Positions 1 to 8,344 of a stretch of 64,000 bases of DNA are shown here, piece by piece. The position numbers were made by a program, and so were the translations under genes. Source of the stretch: Nocardia mikamii NBRC 108933 (GTDB lineage Bacteria; Actinomycetota; Actinomycetes; Mycobacteriales; Mycobacteriaceae); the NCBI RefSeq assembly GCF_001613505.1, contig NZ_BDCM01000013.1, positions 186,001-250,000 of the forward strand, written 5' to 3'. The number at the start of each line of letters is the position of its first letter. Position 1 is the stretch's first letter. The notes under the pieces were generated by a model. That model saw nothing but the letters and a program-made list of their open reading frames with translations. It was not told the origin of the DNA and did no database searches.

Positions 1-993
1 GGTGACCCGAGCCGGTTCGGACGTTCGGTGCTGGAATTCCATCTGGCCAATGCCGAACGCGCGGCGCGCCGCCCGACCACGATGACGACGCTGTCGACGC
101 ACGACACCAAGCGCGGCGAGGATGTGCGGGCCCGCATCACGGTGCTCTCACAGGTGGCCGACAGCTGGGCGAAGGCGGTGGGCGCGTGGCTGGAACTGGC
201 GCCCGCACCGGACGGGCAGACCGCGATCTTCCTGCTGCAGAACATGTTCGGCGTGTGGCCGGTCGACGGACGCCGCCCCGCGACGGTGCCGCGGTTTCGC
301 GAACGCCTGCACCTGTTCGCCGAGAAGACGGTGCGCGAGGCCGGATTGAGTTCCTCGTGGGAGGAGCCCGACGTCGACTTCGAGGCGGAGGTGCATCGCT
401 GGCTGGACACCGTGATCGACGGGCCGGTCGGCGCCGAACTGGGTGAACTGGCGACCCGGCTCGCACCGCACGCATGGTCGGATTCGCTGGGACAGAAGCT
501 GCTTCAGCTGTGCGGCCCCGGCATCCCCGACGTGTATCAGGGGTGCGAGTTGTGGGAGGACTCGCTGGTCGATCCGGACAACCGGCGGCCGGTGGACTTC
601 GGCCATCGCCTGGCGATGCTGCAATCACTCACGGGCACACCGGAATTGGACATCTCCGGCGCTGCGAAGATGTGGATCGTCGCCTACGCCCTGTGGTTGC
701 GGCGGGAGCGGCCGGACTGCTTCGTCGGCGGCTCCTACACCCCGCTGTTCGGCAGCGGCGACCGCAGCGAACACCTGGTGGGGTACGCGCGCGGCCGCAG
801 CGGCGAGGCGCCGCAGGTGATCGTGGCCGCGACCCGCTACAGCGTGGCCCTGACCGAGGGCGGGTGGGCCGATACCGTCCTCGACCTGCCCTCGGGCACC
901 TGGACCGACCGCCTCACCGGCCATACGTTCACCGGCCGCACCCGGCTGGAGAAGCTGTTCGCCCGCCTGCCGGTGGCGCTGCTGGTGCGCTGA
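1..993 (+). CDS. treY: Maltooligosyl trehalose synthase, C-terminal part (5' truncated by window)
   Basis: The 330 codons seen are the C-terminal part of TreY, the GH13 enzyme that converts the reducing-end alpha-1,4 bond of maltooligosaccharides to an alpha-1,1 bond; TreZ then releases trehalose. The reading frame is open from base 1, so the start lies outside the window. Family-typical segments are LSTHDTKRGEDVRARI (around 93-140), PGIPDVYQGCELW (around 517-555) and the following DPDNRRPVDF. No treZ follows on this strand; the next gene converges 19 bases after the stop. In M. tuberculosis the treXYZ genes also lie near ilvA and dnaE1. The family is clear; only the upstream context is missing. 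Confidence 0.93.
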   Translation, partial: GDPSRFGRSVLEFHLANAERAARRPTTMTTLSTHDTKRGEDVRARITVLSQVADSWAKAVGAWLELAPAPDGQTAIFLLQNMFGVWPVDGRRPATVPRFRERLHLFAEKTVREAGLSSSWEEPDVDFEAEVHRWLDTVIDGPVGAELGELATRLAPHAWSDSLGQKLLQLCGPGIPDVYQGCELWEDSLVDPDNRRPVDFGHRLAMLQSLTGTPELDISGAAKMWIVAYALWLRRERPDCFVGGSYTPLFGSGDRSEHLVGYARGRSGEAPQVIVAATRYSVALTEGGWADTVLDLPSGTWTDRLTGHTFTGRTRLEKLFARLPVALLVR

Positions 994-1012
994 GTCCGGA
1001 GCGAGCCCCGGA

Positions 1013-1534
1013 TCAGTACGCCGAGAACACGCTGTCGATCGAGCCGTAGCGGTGCGCGGCGTAGTTGCAGGCGGCGGCGATGTTGGCGACCGGGTCGTAG
1101 ATGTCCCCCGAGGTACCGTCGACGTGATAGGCGGCGAAGGTCGGATCGATGACCTGCATCAGGCCCTTGGACGGGATACCGGCCGCGGCGTTGGAGTCGT
1201 AGAGGTTGATGGCACGCGGGTTGCCGCCCGACTCGCGCATGACATTGCGGTAGATGCCGTCGTAGCTGCCCGGAATGCCGTGCTGCCCCATCACGAAGAG
1301 CGCGTGCTTGATCCAGCCGTCGAGGTTGTCGGAATAGGTCTGCGGGACCACCTGCTGCAGCGGCTGCGGCAGGTTCTGCAGGAATTGCTGAGCCTGATCC
1401 TGCTGCGGCTGCGGCAATCCCTGTACCAGCTGCTGCAGTTGTGGCGGCGCAGCGGGGGCATCGGCGTGGGCCGCGACGGGCACGGTGACGACGGCGGCGA
1501 GGACGGCGAGGGGTAACAGTCTTCTGATCTGCAT
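1013..1534 (-). CDS. Secreted lytic transglycosylase-like (SLT domain) protein
   Basis: This 173-residue protein has a clear Sec signal peptide (MQIRRLLPLAVLAAVV... cleaved near AHA-DA, residues 22-25). A Gln/Pro-rich linker follows (31-66), then a compact SLT-type fold in which MRESGGNP carries the likely catalytic Glu101, followed by SKGLMQVIDPTF. Such proteins cleave peptidoglycan glycan strands and resemble the resuscitation-promoting and transglycosylase-like proteins of mycobacteria. It probably acts outside the membrane during wall remodelling. It converges on treY with only 19 bases between the stops. The upstream gap holds a CRP-like site and a 15-base inverted repeat. The exact family (Slt versus Rpf-like) is inferred. 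Confidence 0.85.
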   Translation of the reverse strand: MQIRRLLPLAVLAAVVTVPVAAHADAPAAPPQLQQLVQGLPQPQQDQAQQFLQNLPQPLQQVVPQTYSDNLDGWIKHALFVMGQHGIPGSYDGIYRNVMRESGGNPRAINLYDSNAAAGIPSKGLMQVIDPTFAAYHVDGTSGDIYDPVANIAAACNYAAHRYGSIDSVFSAY

Positions 1535-2070
1535 GGTGATACGAACTCCGGATACGTCGAACGGTGGTGGGACCAGCGCGACGATCTACAGAACAAAAGC
1601 CCGCTCGCCGCGTTGAAAACAGACCGTTGGTCTGCTTCCTGGCGAGTCACAGAATGATTGCGGCAAGTTAACGTAAACATAACGTCAAGTGAACAACAGG
1701 TGTTATTACGCTGAGAAAAATCCGCTGGACCTGCAGTGATGTGTGCACCGGATCACACGCCGGTTTTATCTCGATCAGATCACGCACCACCGTCACAGGC
1801 CGAGCCGAGATCGCTGCGCACCCTTAAGCCACTGAGACACAAGCGAACCCGGGCGCGTACCGGAAGCGCCCGGGGACAAGTTTCAGCGGCCGGGATCGCC
1901 CGGCGGCGGACCGCTGCACACGACGGAAAATCACCGCCGCGAGGCCACTGGTTCGGAGACGACACCCCTGACGAGCGCCGGGAACCGGTCATTTCCGGCA
2001 GCAGCAGGCGGCACCGCGCCGGAGCCGCGGCACCGCGCCGCCGGCGAACGCCGGGAGCACGCGGTGACGC
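1535..2070. other. 536-base gene-free region between DUF2235 gene and transglycosylase
   Basis: I see no convincing gene here. The stretch near 1660-1730 is AT-richer than its surroundings and probably holds the transglycosylase promoter. A perfect inverted repeat CAGACC-GTT-GGTCTG lies at 1620-1634, within 90 bases of the start codon, and a CRP-like palindrome lies at 1742-1757. The part from 1780 to 2070 is GC-rich with no feature I can name. I looked for a c-di-AMP riboswitch, common before such genes in actinobacteria, and did not find its conserved core. Confidence 0.5.
1742..1757. promoter_or_regulatory. Candidate CRP/GlxR-type cAMP-receptor site
   Basis: TGTGCACCGGATCACA matches the palindromic consensus TGTGA-N6-TCACA except for one position in the left arm, and the outer symmetry extends to GTGTG/CACAC (1741-1758). 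It lies about 210 bases upstream of the transglycosylase start. M. tuberculosis CRP (Rv3676) is known to control rpfA, another wall-lytic gene, so the link is plausible. The call rests on sequence match only. Confidence 0.35.
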
Positions 2071-3321
2071 TCAGGCGGCGGTGCCGGCTACCGAGCCGCT
2101 GCCCGCCGGATGCTCTCCGCCCGGCGCCTGCTGTTCGGCTGCCGGGTGGGCACGGTCGGCGCCCTCGTCGTGCTCGCCCACCGGCAGGGTGGGCAGCGGT
2201 CCGGCGAGCTCCTCGGCCCAGCGGACGACATTCGGCGGGCGGTAGGTGGCGCACGGCGCGGCGCAGTCGGCGAGGTACACGCGCCGATCACCGGGTGCGG
2301 ACAGACGGCGCCAGGAATCGGCGTAGAAGCGGGGGTTGCGCGGATGCAACGCCCAGCCGACGCGATTGAGGACGCGGTAGAAAAGGGTCAGCGAATCATG
2401 CGCCCTCGGAGGCGAATCCGCCGCCGCGACAGTCGAATCCGGCGCGGCGGCCGGCTGCGCCGGGGTGTGGCGGCTCAGCAGTTGTTCGACGCGCTCGTCG
2501 TCGAAACTCAGTCCCGCCCCGCGAGCCTGGTCGACCATCCAGCGCAGCGTGATGTCGGAGAGCCGGCTGTCGGCGTAGCCGCCGCCGATATCGGTGTGCA
2601 CTCCCTCGAACCACACCTGCTGCACCCGGTCGGCGCCGGACGGGCCGCCCTCGGGGTCGTCGGTGACCTCCCACAGGCACGGTGCGTACATCCGGCGGCG
2701 TTCGTCGATCGCCAGCGCTTGCCGCGCGTACCGCACATTGCGCGACAGCCGCACATCGTGGAAGCGGTAGCGCCACGAGGTCAGCAGCGGCACCCCGAGC
2801 GCGCCGACGGTGTCGAAGACGCCGACGAAGGTGATCGGCACCGGGTAGATGCAGTGCCGCCGGCGGAATTCGATCCACTCCGGCCGATCCGGGCCGTCGG
2901 GATCCACTTTGCGCTGGCGGTAGATCGCCAGCGCCTCCGGATACGTCCGCTCGATCATCGCGTCGGCGGTGAGCAGCCCGAGCCGGTTGACCATTCCGAC
3001 CAGACTGCGGGCGGTATAGGCCCCGCGACTGAAGCCGAAGACGTAGATCTCGTCCCCGGGCTCCCAATTCAGGGCGAGCTGCCAGTACATCGTGGACAGA
3101 TTGGCGTCGAGTCCGAGCCCGAACGCGCCGCCGAGCAGTTTATCGGCCAGATAGCCGCGGGAGCCGGGGCCGTCGACATAGAAAACCCGTTGCCCCACAT
3201 GGTCGCCCGTGTCGGTGACGGCACTCGACCGCACCGACTCGGCGATCTTCACAACATTGGAGACCGTCGGATTGCTCTCCGATCCCCACGTGCCGTCACA
3301 GCACACAACCAAACGCTTCAT
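2071..3321 (-). CDS. DUF2235 (Tle1-like) alpha/beta-hydrolase
   Basis: This 416-residue protein opens with the DUF2235 signature KRLVVCCDGTWG. It has the expected triad: nucleophile Ser98 in GFSRGAY, Asp170 in GVFDTVG and His242 in GVHTDIGGGY. The family includes type VI secretion phospholipase effectors (Tle1) and many uncharacterised cytoplasmic proteins. No signal peptide, membrane segment or secretion-system gene is visible nearby, so a housekeeping lipase or esterase role is as likely as an effector role. The last 60 residues are Ala/Pro/Gly-rich and probably disordered. The start ATG is the first residue of the conserved motif. The substrate is unknown. Confidence 0.82.
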   Translation of the reverse strand: MKRLVVCCDGTWGSESNPTVSNVVKIAESVRSSAVTDTGDHVGQRVFYVDGPGSRGYLADKLLGGAFGLGLDANLSTMYWQLALNWEPGDEIYVFGFSRGAYTARSLVGMVNRLGLLTADAMIERTYPEALAIYRQRKVDPDGPDRPEWIEFRRRHCIYPVPITFVGVFDTVGALGVPLLTSWRYRFHDVRLSRNVRYARQALAIDERRRMYAPCLWEVTDDPEGGPSGADRVQQVWFEGVHTDIGGGYADSRLSDITLRWMVDQARGAGLSFDDERVEQLLSRHTPAQPAAAPDSTVAAADSPPRAHDSLTLFYRVLNRVGWALHPRNPRFYADSWRRLSAPGDRRVYLADCAAPCATYRPPNVVRWAEELAGPLPTLPVGEHDEGADRAHPAAEQQAPGGEHPAGSGSVAGTAA

Positions 3322-3847
3322 ACCGGTAATCCTCCCGCCCCGTACCGTGTCGCTCGCGAGTAGCGAACTACTCGAATTATCGCGCCGGGCGTGTGTTTAC
3401 GTTAATGCTCGCCCGCATCGGAGGGCAGGGATGCGAGTAGTGGAAGCGTGGCTGTCCGCGATCCGCCGGCAACTACCCGGGACGGCGTTCGACGCCGAAG
3501 ACCAACGACGGCGACGGAGAGAATGATGACGGCCGACCGCCCTCGTCTCGGTCGACCGTCATCGGCGAGACGGGGAGCGGCACGTTGACCGCCGACCGCC
3601 GTGACGCACCGATCTGCCCTTGTGGACCGTTCGTCTCTCGCAGCCGGGTTATCGCTGCCCGGGCCGCGCGGCGTTACCGGGACCACTCGAATCCCTTCCG
3701 GCTATCGCGCGCGGCGGTGAGATTCGCCACGGTGATGCGGGAGGTTCGCGGCGATTCCGGCGGACTCGCCCGCCACGTGCACCCGTGAATTGCAGGCATG
3801 TAGTTCCCTGGCGCCGGGTGTCGGTCCGGTCGACTAGGATTCCTCGC
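3322..3847. other. 526-base divergent gap before dnaE
   Basis: This gap separates the divergently transcribed DUF2235 gene and dnaE and must hold both promoters. I see no supported gene. A possible hairpin with 7-base arms CGTCTCG (3544-3550) and CGAGACG (3566-3572) encloses the palindrome GGTCGACC. No riboswitch or obvious operator was recognised. Confidence 0.4.
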
Positions 3848-6800
3848 GTGGCCGACTCGGGATTCGTACATCTGCACAATCACACCGAGTACTCGATGCT
3901 CGATGGCGCCGCCAAGATCACGCCCCTGTTCAAGGAGGCGGAGCGGCTCGGTATGACCGCGGTCGGCATGACCGACCACGGCAACATGTACGGCGCCTCG
4001 GAGTTCTACAACTCGGCCAAGAAGCAGGGCATCAAGCCGATCATCGGCATCGAGGCGTACATCGCGCCCGAGTCGCGGTTCAACACCAAGCGCGTGCAGT
4101 GGGGTGACCCGAGCCAGAAGAGCGACGACGTCTCCGGTTCCGGCGCCTACACGCATATGACGATGGTCGCCGAGAACGCGACCGGTCTGCGGAATCTGTT
4201 CAAACTGTCGAGCCTGGCCTCCATCGAGGGACAGCTCGGCAAGTGGGCGCGCATGGACGCCGAGATCATCGCCCAGCACGCCGAAGGGATCATCGCGACC
4301 ACCGGCTGCCCGTCCGGCGAGGTGCAGACCCGGCTGCGACTGGGCCACGACCGCGAGGCCCTCGAGGCCGCGGCCAAGTGGCAGGAGATCTTCGGCAAGG
4401 ACAACTTCTTCCTCGAGCTCATGGACCACGGGCTGTCCATCGAGCGCCGGGTGCGCGAGGGCCTGATCGAGGTCGGCAAGAAGCTGGGCATCCCGCCGCT
4501 GGCCACCAACGACTGCCACTACGTGCACGAAACAGACTCCACGAATCACGAAGCGCTGCTGTGCATTCAGACCGGTAAGACGCTCTCGGACCCGACCCGC
4601 TTCAAATTCGACGGCAGCGGCTACTACCTGAAGTCGGCCGCGGAGATGCGCGAGATCTGGGACGGCGAGGTCCCCGGCGCCTGCGACAACACCGTGCTGA
4701 TCGGCGAGCGGGTGCAGTCCTACGAGGATGTGTGGACCCACCGCGACCGGATGCCGAAATTCCCGGTTCCCGAAGGTGAGACCGAGGCGTCGTGGCTGCG
4801 CAAGGAGGTCGCGCGCGGCCTCGAGTACCGCTTCCCCGACGGTGTCCCGCAGAAGTACCTCGACCAGGCCGAATACGAGATCAACGTCATCCTCGAGATG
4901 GGCTTCCCGGCCTACTTCCTGGTCGTCGGCGACCTCATCAACCACGCCCGCGAGGTCGGGATCCGGGTCGGGCCCGGTCGTGGTTCGGCCGCCGGTTCGC
5001 TGGTCGCCTACGCGCTGAAGATCACCAACATCGACCCGCTGCCGCACGGTCTGCTGTTCGAGCGATTTCTCAACCCCGAGCGCGTGTCGATGCCCGATAT
5101 CGATATCGACTTCGACGATCGCCGCCGCGGTGAGATGGTCCGCTACGCCACCGAGAAGTGGGGCACCGACCGGGTCGCCCAGGTCATCACCTTCGGCACC
5201 ATCAAAACGAAGGCAGCGCTGAAGGATTCGGCCCGCGTGCTGTTCGGCCAGCCCGGCTTCGCGATCGCCGACCAGATCACCAAGGCGCTGCCGCCGCCGA
5301 TCATGGCCAAGGACATCTCGGTGTCGGGTATCACCGACCCCGAGCACGAGCGGTACAAGGAGGCCGCCGAGGTCCGCACCCTCATCGAATCCAATCCCGA
5401 TATCGCCAAGATCTACGACACGGCGAAGGGGCTGGAAGGCCTGATCCGCAACGCCGGCGTGCACGCCTGCGCGGTGATCATGTCCTCGGAGCCGCTGACC
5501 GACGCGATCCCGGTCTGGAAGCGGGCCCAGGACGGCGCCATCATCACCGGCTGGGACTACCCGTCGTGCGAGGCCATCGGCCTGCTGAAGATGGACTTCC
5601 TCGGCCTGCGCAACCTCACCGTGCTCGGCGACGCGATCGACAACGCCAAGGCCAACCGCGGTGTCGACGTCGACCTGGACGCGCTGCCACTCGACGATCC
5701 GAAAACGTTCGAACTGCTCGCCCGCGGTGACACCCTCGGTGTGTTCCAGCTCGACGGTGGCCCCATGCGCGATCTGCTGCGACGCATGCAGCCCACCGCC
5801 TTCGAGGACATCGTGGCCGTCGGCGCGCTGTATCGCCCCGGCCCGATGGGCATGAACGCGCACAACGACTACGCCGACCGCAAGAACGGGCGCCAAGAGG
5901 TCAAGCCGATCCATCCGGAGCTGGAGGAGCCGCTCAAGGACATCCTCGGCGAGACCTACGGTCTGATCGTCTACCAAGAGCAGATCATGCACGTCGCGCA
6001 GAAGGTGGCCGGCTACTCGCTCGGACGAGCCGACATCCTGCGCCGCGCGATGGGTAAGAAGAAGGCCGAGGTGCTGGCCGCGGAGTTCGAGGGCTTCGAG
6101 AAGGGCATGTTGGAGAACGGTTTCTCCAAGGCCGCGATCAAGGCGCTGTGGGACACCATCCTCCCGTTCGCCGGCTACGCGTTCAACAAATCGCATGCCG
6201 CCGCGTACGGCCTGGTCTCCTATTGGACCGCCTACTTCAAGGCCAACTATCCGGCCGAGTACATGGCCGCCCTGCTCACCAGCGTCGGCGACGACAAGGA
6301 CAAGGCCGCGGTCTACCTGTCGGACTGCCGCCGCCTCGGCATCACGGTGCTCCCGCCCGACGTCAACGAGTCCGAACAGAACTTCGCACCGGTCGGCACC
6401 GACATCCGTTTCGGCCTGGGCGCGGTGCGCAACGTCGGCACCAACGTGGTGTCCTCGATCATCGCCGCCCGCACCGAGAAGTCGAAGTTCACCGATTTCT
6501 CCGACTACCTGAACAAGATCGACACCATCGCCTGCACCAAGAAGGTCACCGAATCCCTCATCAAGGCAGGCGCTTTCGACTCGCTCGGCCATCCGCGCAA
6601 GGGACTGCTGCTGGTGCATTCCGACGCCATCGACGCGGTGATGGCCACCAAGAAGGCCGAGGCGATCGGGCAGTTCGACCTGTTCGGCGGGCTCGACGAC
6701 GGGGACGATTCGATCTCGTCGGTCTTCGATGTCAAGGTGCCCGACGAGGAGTGGGAGGCCAAGCACAAGCTGGCCCTGGAACGCGAGATGCTGGGCCTCT

Positions 6801-7393
6801 ACGTGTCCGGCCATCCGCTGAACGGGGTGGAGCATGTGCTCGCCGCACAGGCGGATACGCCGATCCCGGCGATTCTGCAGGGCGACGTCAAGGACGGCGC
6901 GCAGGTGACCATCGGCGGCATCCTCGCCTCGGTGACCAGGCGCGTCAACAAGAACGGAATGCCCTGGGCCTCAGCGCAACTGGAGGACCTCACCGGTGGT
7001 ATCGAGGTGCTGTTCTTCCCGCAGGCCTATTCGGTGTACGGGATGGACATCGCCGAAGACGCCGTCGTGCTGGTGAAGGCGCGCGTCTCGGTGCGTGACG
7101 ACCGGATCTCGCTGATCGCCAACGATCTGGTGGTGCCGGATCTGTCGTCGATCGGCATGGAGAAGCCGCTGGCGGTGACGATCCCGACCCGGCTGTGCAC
7201 GCCCGACAAGGTGAGCGCGCTCAAGCGGGTCCTGTCCAGCCATCCCGGCACCGCCGATGTGCACATCCGCCACGTCGGATCGCGTGAGAAGACCACCCTG
7301 CTCAAGGTCGCCGACAACCTGCGGGTGTCGCCGTCCTCGGCGCTGATGGGAGATCTGAAGGCGCTGCTCGGCCCGGGCTGCCTCGCGAGCTGA
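3848..7393 (+). CDS. dnaE1: DNA polymerase III alpha subunit
   Basis: This is the catalytic subunit of the replicative polymerase, 1181 residues from the GTG at 3848, close to mycobacterial DnaE1. The open frame continues upstream, but homology begins at this GTG with an N-terminal PHP domain whose metal-binding motif HLHNH sits at residues 8-12. In actinobacteria this PHP domain carries proofreading exonuclease activity. The polymerase palm shows PDIDIDFDD at 416-424 with catalytic aspartates. PGRGSAAGSLVAY is the conserved family loop, and a C-terminal OB-fold region follows from about residue 1015. The gene is monocistronic, with a short hairpin after the stop. It is the housekeeping copy judging by length and synteny with ilvA, lspA and rluD. 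Confidence 0.97.
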   Translation: MADSGFVHLHNHTEYSMLDGAAKITPLFKEAERLGMTAVGMTDHGNMYGASEFYNSAKKQGIKPIIGIEAYIAPESRFNTKRVQWGDPSQKSDDVSGSGAYTHMTMVAENATGLRNLFKLSSLASIEGQLGKWARMDAEIIAQHAEGIIATTGCPSGEVQTRLRLGHDREALEAAAKWQEIFGKDNFFLELMDHGLSIERRVREGLIEVGKKLGIPPLATNDCHYVHETDSTNHEALLCIQTGKTLSDPTRFKFDGSGYYLKSAAEMREIWDGEVPGACDNTVLIGERVQSYEDVWTHRDRMPKFPVPEGETEASWLRKEVARGLEYRFPDGVPQKYLDQAEYEINVILEMGFPAYFLVVGDLINHAREVGIRVGPGRGSAAGSLVAYALKITNIDPLPHGLLFERFLNPERVSMPDIDIDFDDRRRGEMVRYATEKWGTDRVAQVITFGTIKTKAALKDSARVLFGQPGFAIADQITKALPPPIMAKDISVSGITDPEHERYKEAAEVRTLIESNPDIAKIYDTAKGLEGLIRNAGVHACAVIMSSEPLTDAIPVWKRAQDGAIITGWDYPSCEAIGLLKMDFLGLRNLTVLGDAIDNAKANRGVDVDLDALPLDDPKTFELLARGDTLGVFQLDGGPMRDLLRRMQPTAFEDIVAVGALYRPGPMGMNAHNDYADRKNGRQEVKPIHPELEEPLKDILGETYGLIVYQEQIMHVAQKVAGYSLGRADILRRAMGKKKAEVLAAEFEGFEKGMLENGFSKAAIKALWDTILPFAGYAFNKSHAAAYGLVSYWTAYFKANYPAEYMAALLTSVGDDKDKAAVYLSDCRRLGITVLPPDVNESEQNFAPVGTDIRFGLGAVRNVGTNVVSSIIAARTEKSKFTDFSDYLNKIDTIACTKKVTESLIKAGAFDSLGHPRKGLLLVHSDAIDAVMATKKAEAIGQFDLFGGLDDGDDSISSVFDVKVPDEEWEAKHKLALEREMLGLYVSGHPLNGVEHVLAAQADTPIPAILQGDVKDGAQVTIGGILASVTRRVNKNGMPWASAQLEDLTGGIEVLFFPQAYSVYGMDIAEDAVVLVKARVSVRDDRISLIANDLVVPDLSSIGMEKPLAVTIPTRLCTPDKVSALKRVLSSHPGTADVHIRHVGSREKTTLLKVADNLRVSPSSALMGDLKALLGPGCLAS

Positions 7394-7397
7394 GGAC

Positions 7398-7415
7398 GTG
7401 CGCGGCGTCGCGCAC
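7398..7415. terminator. Hairpin between dnaE and the small membrane protein gene
   Basis: GTGCGCG-GCGT-CGCGCAC forms a 7-bp perfect stem with a 4-base loop, 4 bases after the dnaE stop and between converging genes. It has no T-run, which is common in GC-rich actinobacterial terminators. Confidence 0.45.
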
Positions 7416-7441
7416 CGACCGGGGCGTGGTGCCGTAGTCCG

Positions 7442-7666
7442 CTACCGGCGATCCGCCGCGACTCCCACGATCCAGCGCAGTGCCGCGACCCCGGCGCCGA
7501 CCAGTACGGCGAGCTGCGCCGACCCGGTGATCAGGCCCAGCATCAGCGCGAGCAGCAGACCCAGCGCGACGGCCTCGAGTTTGTACACCGGCCACGGCAC
7601 ATCCGCGAGCCGCACCGTATGCGTGGCACGGCGGACCGGGCGAACGATGGGGCTGACCGCTGTCAT
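7442..7666 (-). CDS. Small membrane protein of unknown function
   Basis: The 74-residue product has one or two hydrophobic segments (about residues 28-48 and 52-68) behind a basic N-terminus, which predicts a hairpin in the inner membrane. It contains no recognisable domain. It converges on dnaE and is divergent from the nitroreductase gene, with an ATG start at 7666. The hydrophobic pattern and a gap that fits it exactly support a real gene, but I cannot assign a function. Confidence 0.6.
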   Translation of the reverse strand: MTAVSPIVRPVRRATHTVRLADVPWPVYKLEAVALGLLLALMLGLITGSAQLAVLVGAGVAALRWIVGVAADRR

Positions 7667-7774
7667 GTGGTCAGGCTACACGTATCCCGAAGTTCGGTCC
7701 ACCGAACATTCGCGGCGATCCGGTCACCAACGACGCCGGGAACACATCCGCGGCCATCGATTGTTATGCCGGGC

Positions 7775-8218
7775 ATGCCACTCACCGGAGAATACGCACC
7801 CAGCCCGTCCGACTGGTCCCGCGAGCAGGCCGAGAAGTACGAAGCCTCCAACGGGACCCAAGCCAACACCCTGCTCGACCGCGGAATTCCGATCATCCTG
7901 GTCACCAGTGTCGGCGCCAAGACCGGCAAACTGCGCAAGACTCCGCTGATGCGCGTCGAGCACAATGGCGAGTACGCGGCGGTGGCCTCCCTCGGCGGCG
8001 CCCCGAAGCATCCGGTCTGGTACTACAACCTCAAGGCCAATCCGATCGTCGAACTGCGCGACGGCGACGTGGTCAAGGACTACACCGCGCGCGAGGTGAC
8101 CGGCGAGGAGAAGGCCGTGTGGTGGGAGCGCGCGGTCGAGGCCTATCCGGACTACGCCGACTATCAGAAGAAGACCACCCGCGAGATCCCGGTCTTCGTC
8201 CTGACCCCGACGTCCTGA
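7775..8218 (+). CDS. Deazaflavin (F420)-dependent nitroreductase family protein
   Basis: This 147-residue protein belongs to the split-beta-barrel Ddn/Rv1558 family, which binds coenzyme F420 and reduces quinones or nitro compounds. Family hallmarks are VGAKTGKLRKTPLMRVEH (about 46-63), ASLGGAPKHPVWYYNL and the C-terminal IPVFVLTP. The ATG at 7775 gives MPLTGEYAPSPSDW, matching the Rv1558 N-terminus; an ATG nine bases earlier is possible. It precedes ilvA as Rv1558 precedes ilvA (Rv1559), and a strong hairpin follows the stop. It could contribute to activation of nitroimidazole prodrugs as Ddn does, but Rv1558 itself is not the main activator. Confidence 0.88.
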   Translation: MPLTGEYAPSPSDWSREQAEKYEASNGTQANTLLDRGIPIILVTSVGAKTGKLRKTPLMRVEHNGEYAAVASLGGAPKHPVWYYNLKANPIVELRDGDVVKDYTAREVTGEEKAVWWERAVEAYPDYADYQKKTTREIPVFVLTPTS

Positions 8219-8242
8219 TTCACCGGTCCGCGATCACCGCCG

Positions 8243-8270
8243 CGACGCCCGGCCCTCGGTCCGGGCGTCG
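8243..8270 (+). terminator. Intrinsic-type hairpin after nitroreductase gene
   Basis: CGACGCCCGG and CCGGGCGTCG form a 10-bp perfect stem with an 8-base loop, 25 bases after the stop and ahead of the ilvA promoter. Confidence 0.65.
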
Positions 8271-8344
8271 CCGGTTTCCGGGCGTACCGGACCGCTGGGG
8301 AAACTGCCGCGCGCCGCACCTACCGCGACCGATAGCATGTTCGG

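Noticed and set aside
2110..3363. 417-codon plus-strand frame over the DUF2235 gene
   Set aside because: Opposite strand encodes a complete hydrolase triad; this frame shows none.
3402..3686. Small minus-strand frame in the dnaE upstream gap
   Set aside because: Arg/Pro/Ser-biased translation, no ribosome site, no recognisable domain.
3674..6835. Long open frame antisense to dnaE (about 1050 codons)
   Set aside because: It is a GC-rich shadow of dnaE codon structure; composition is Leu/Val/Gly/Arg-biased with no domain.
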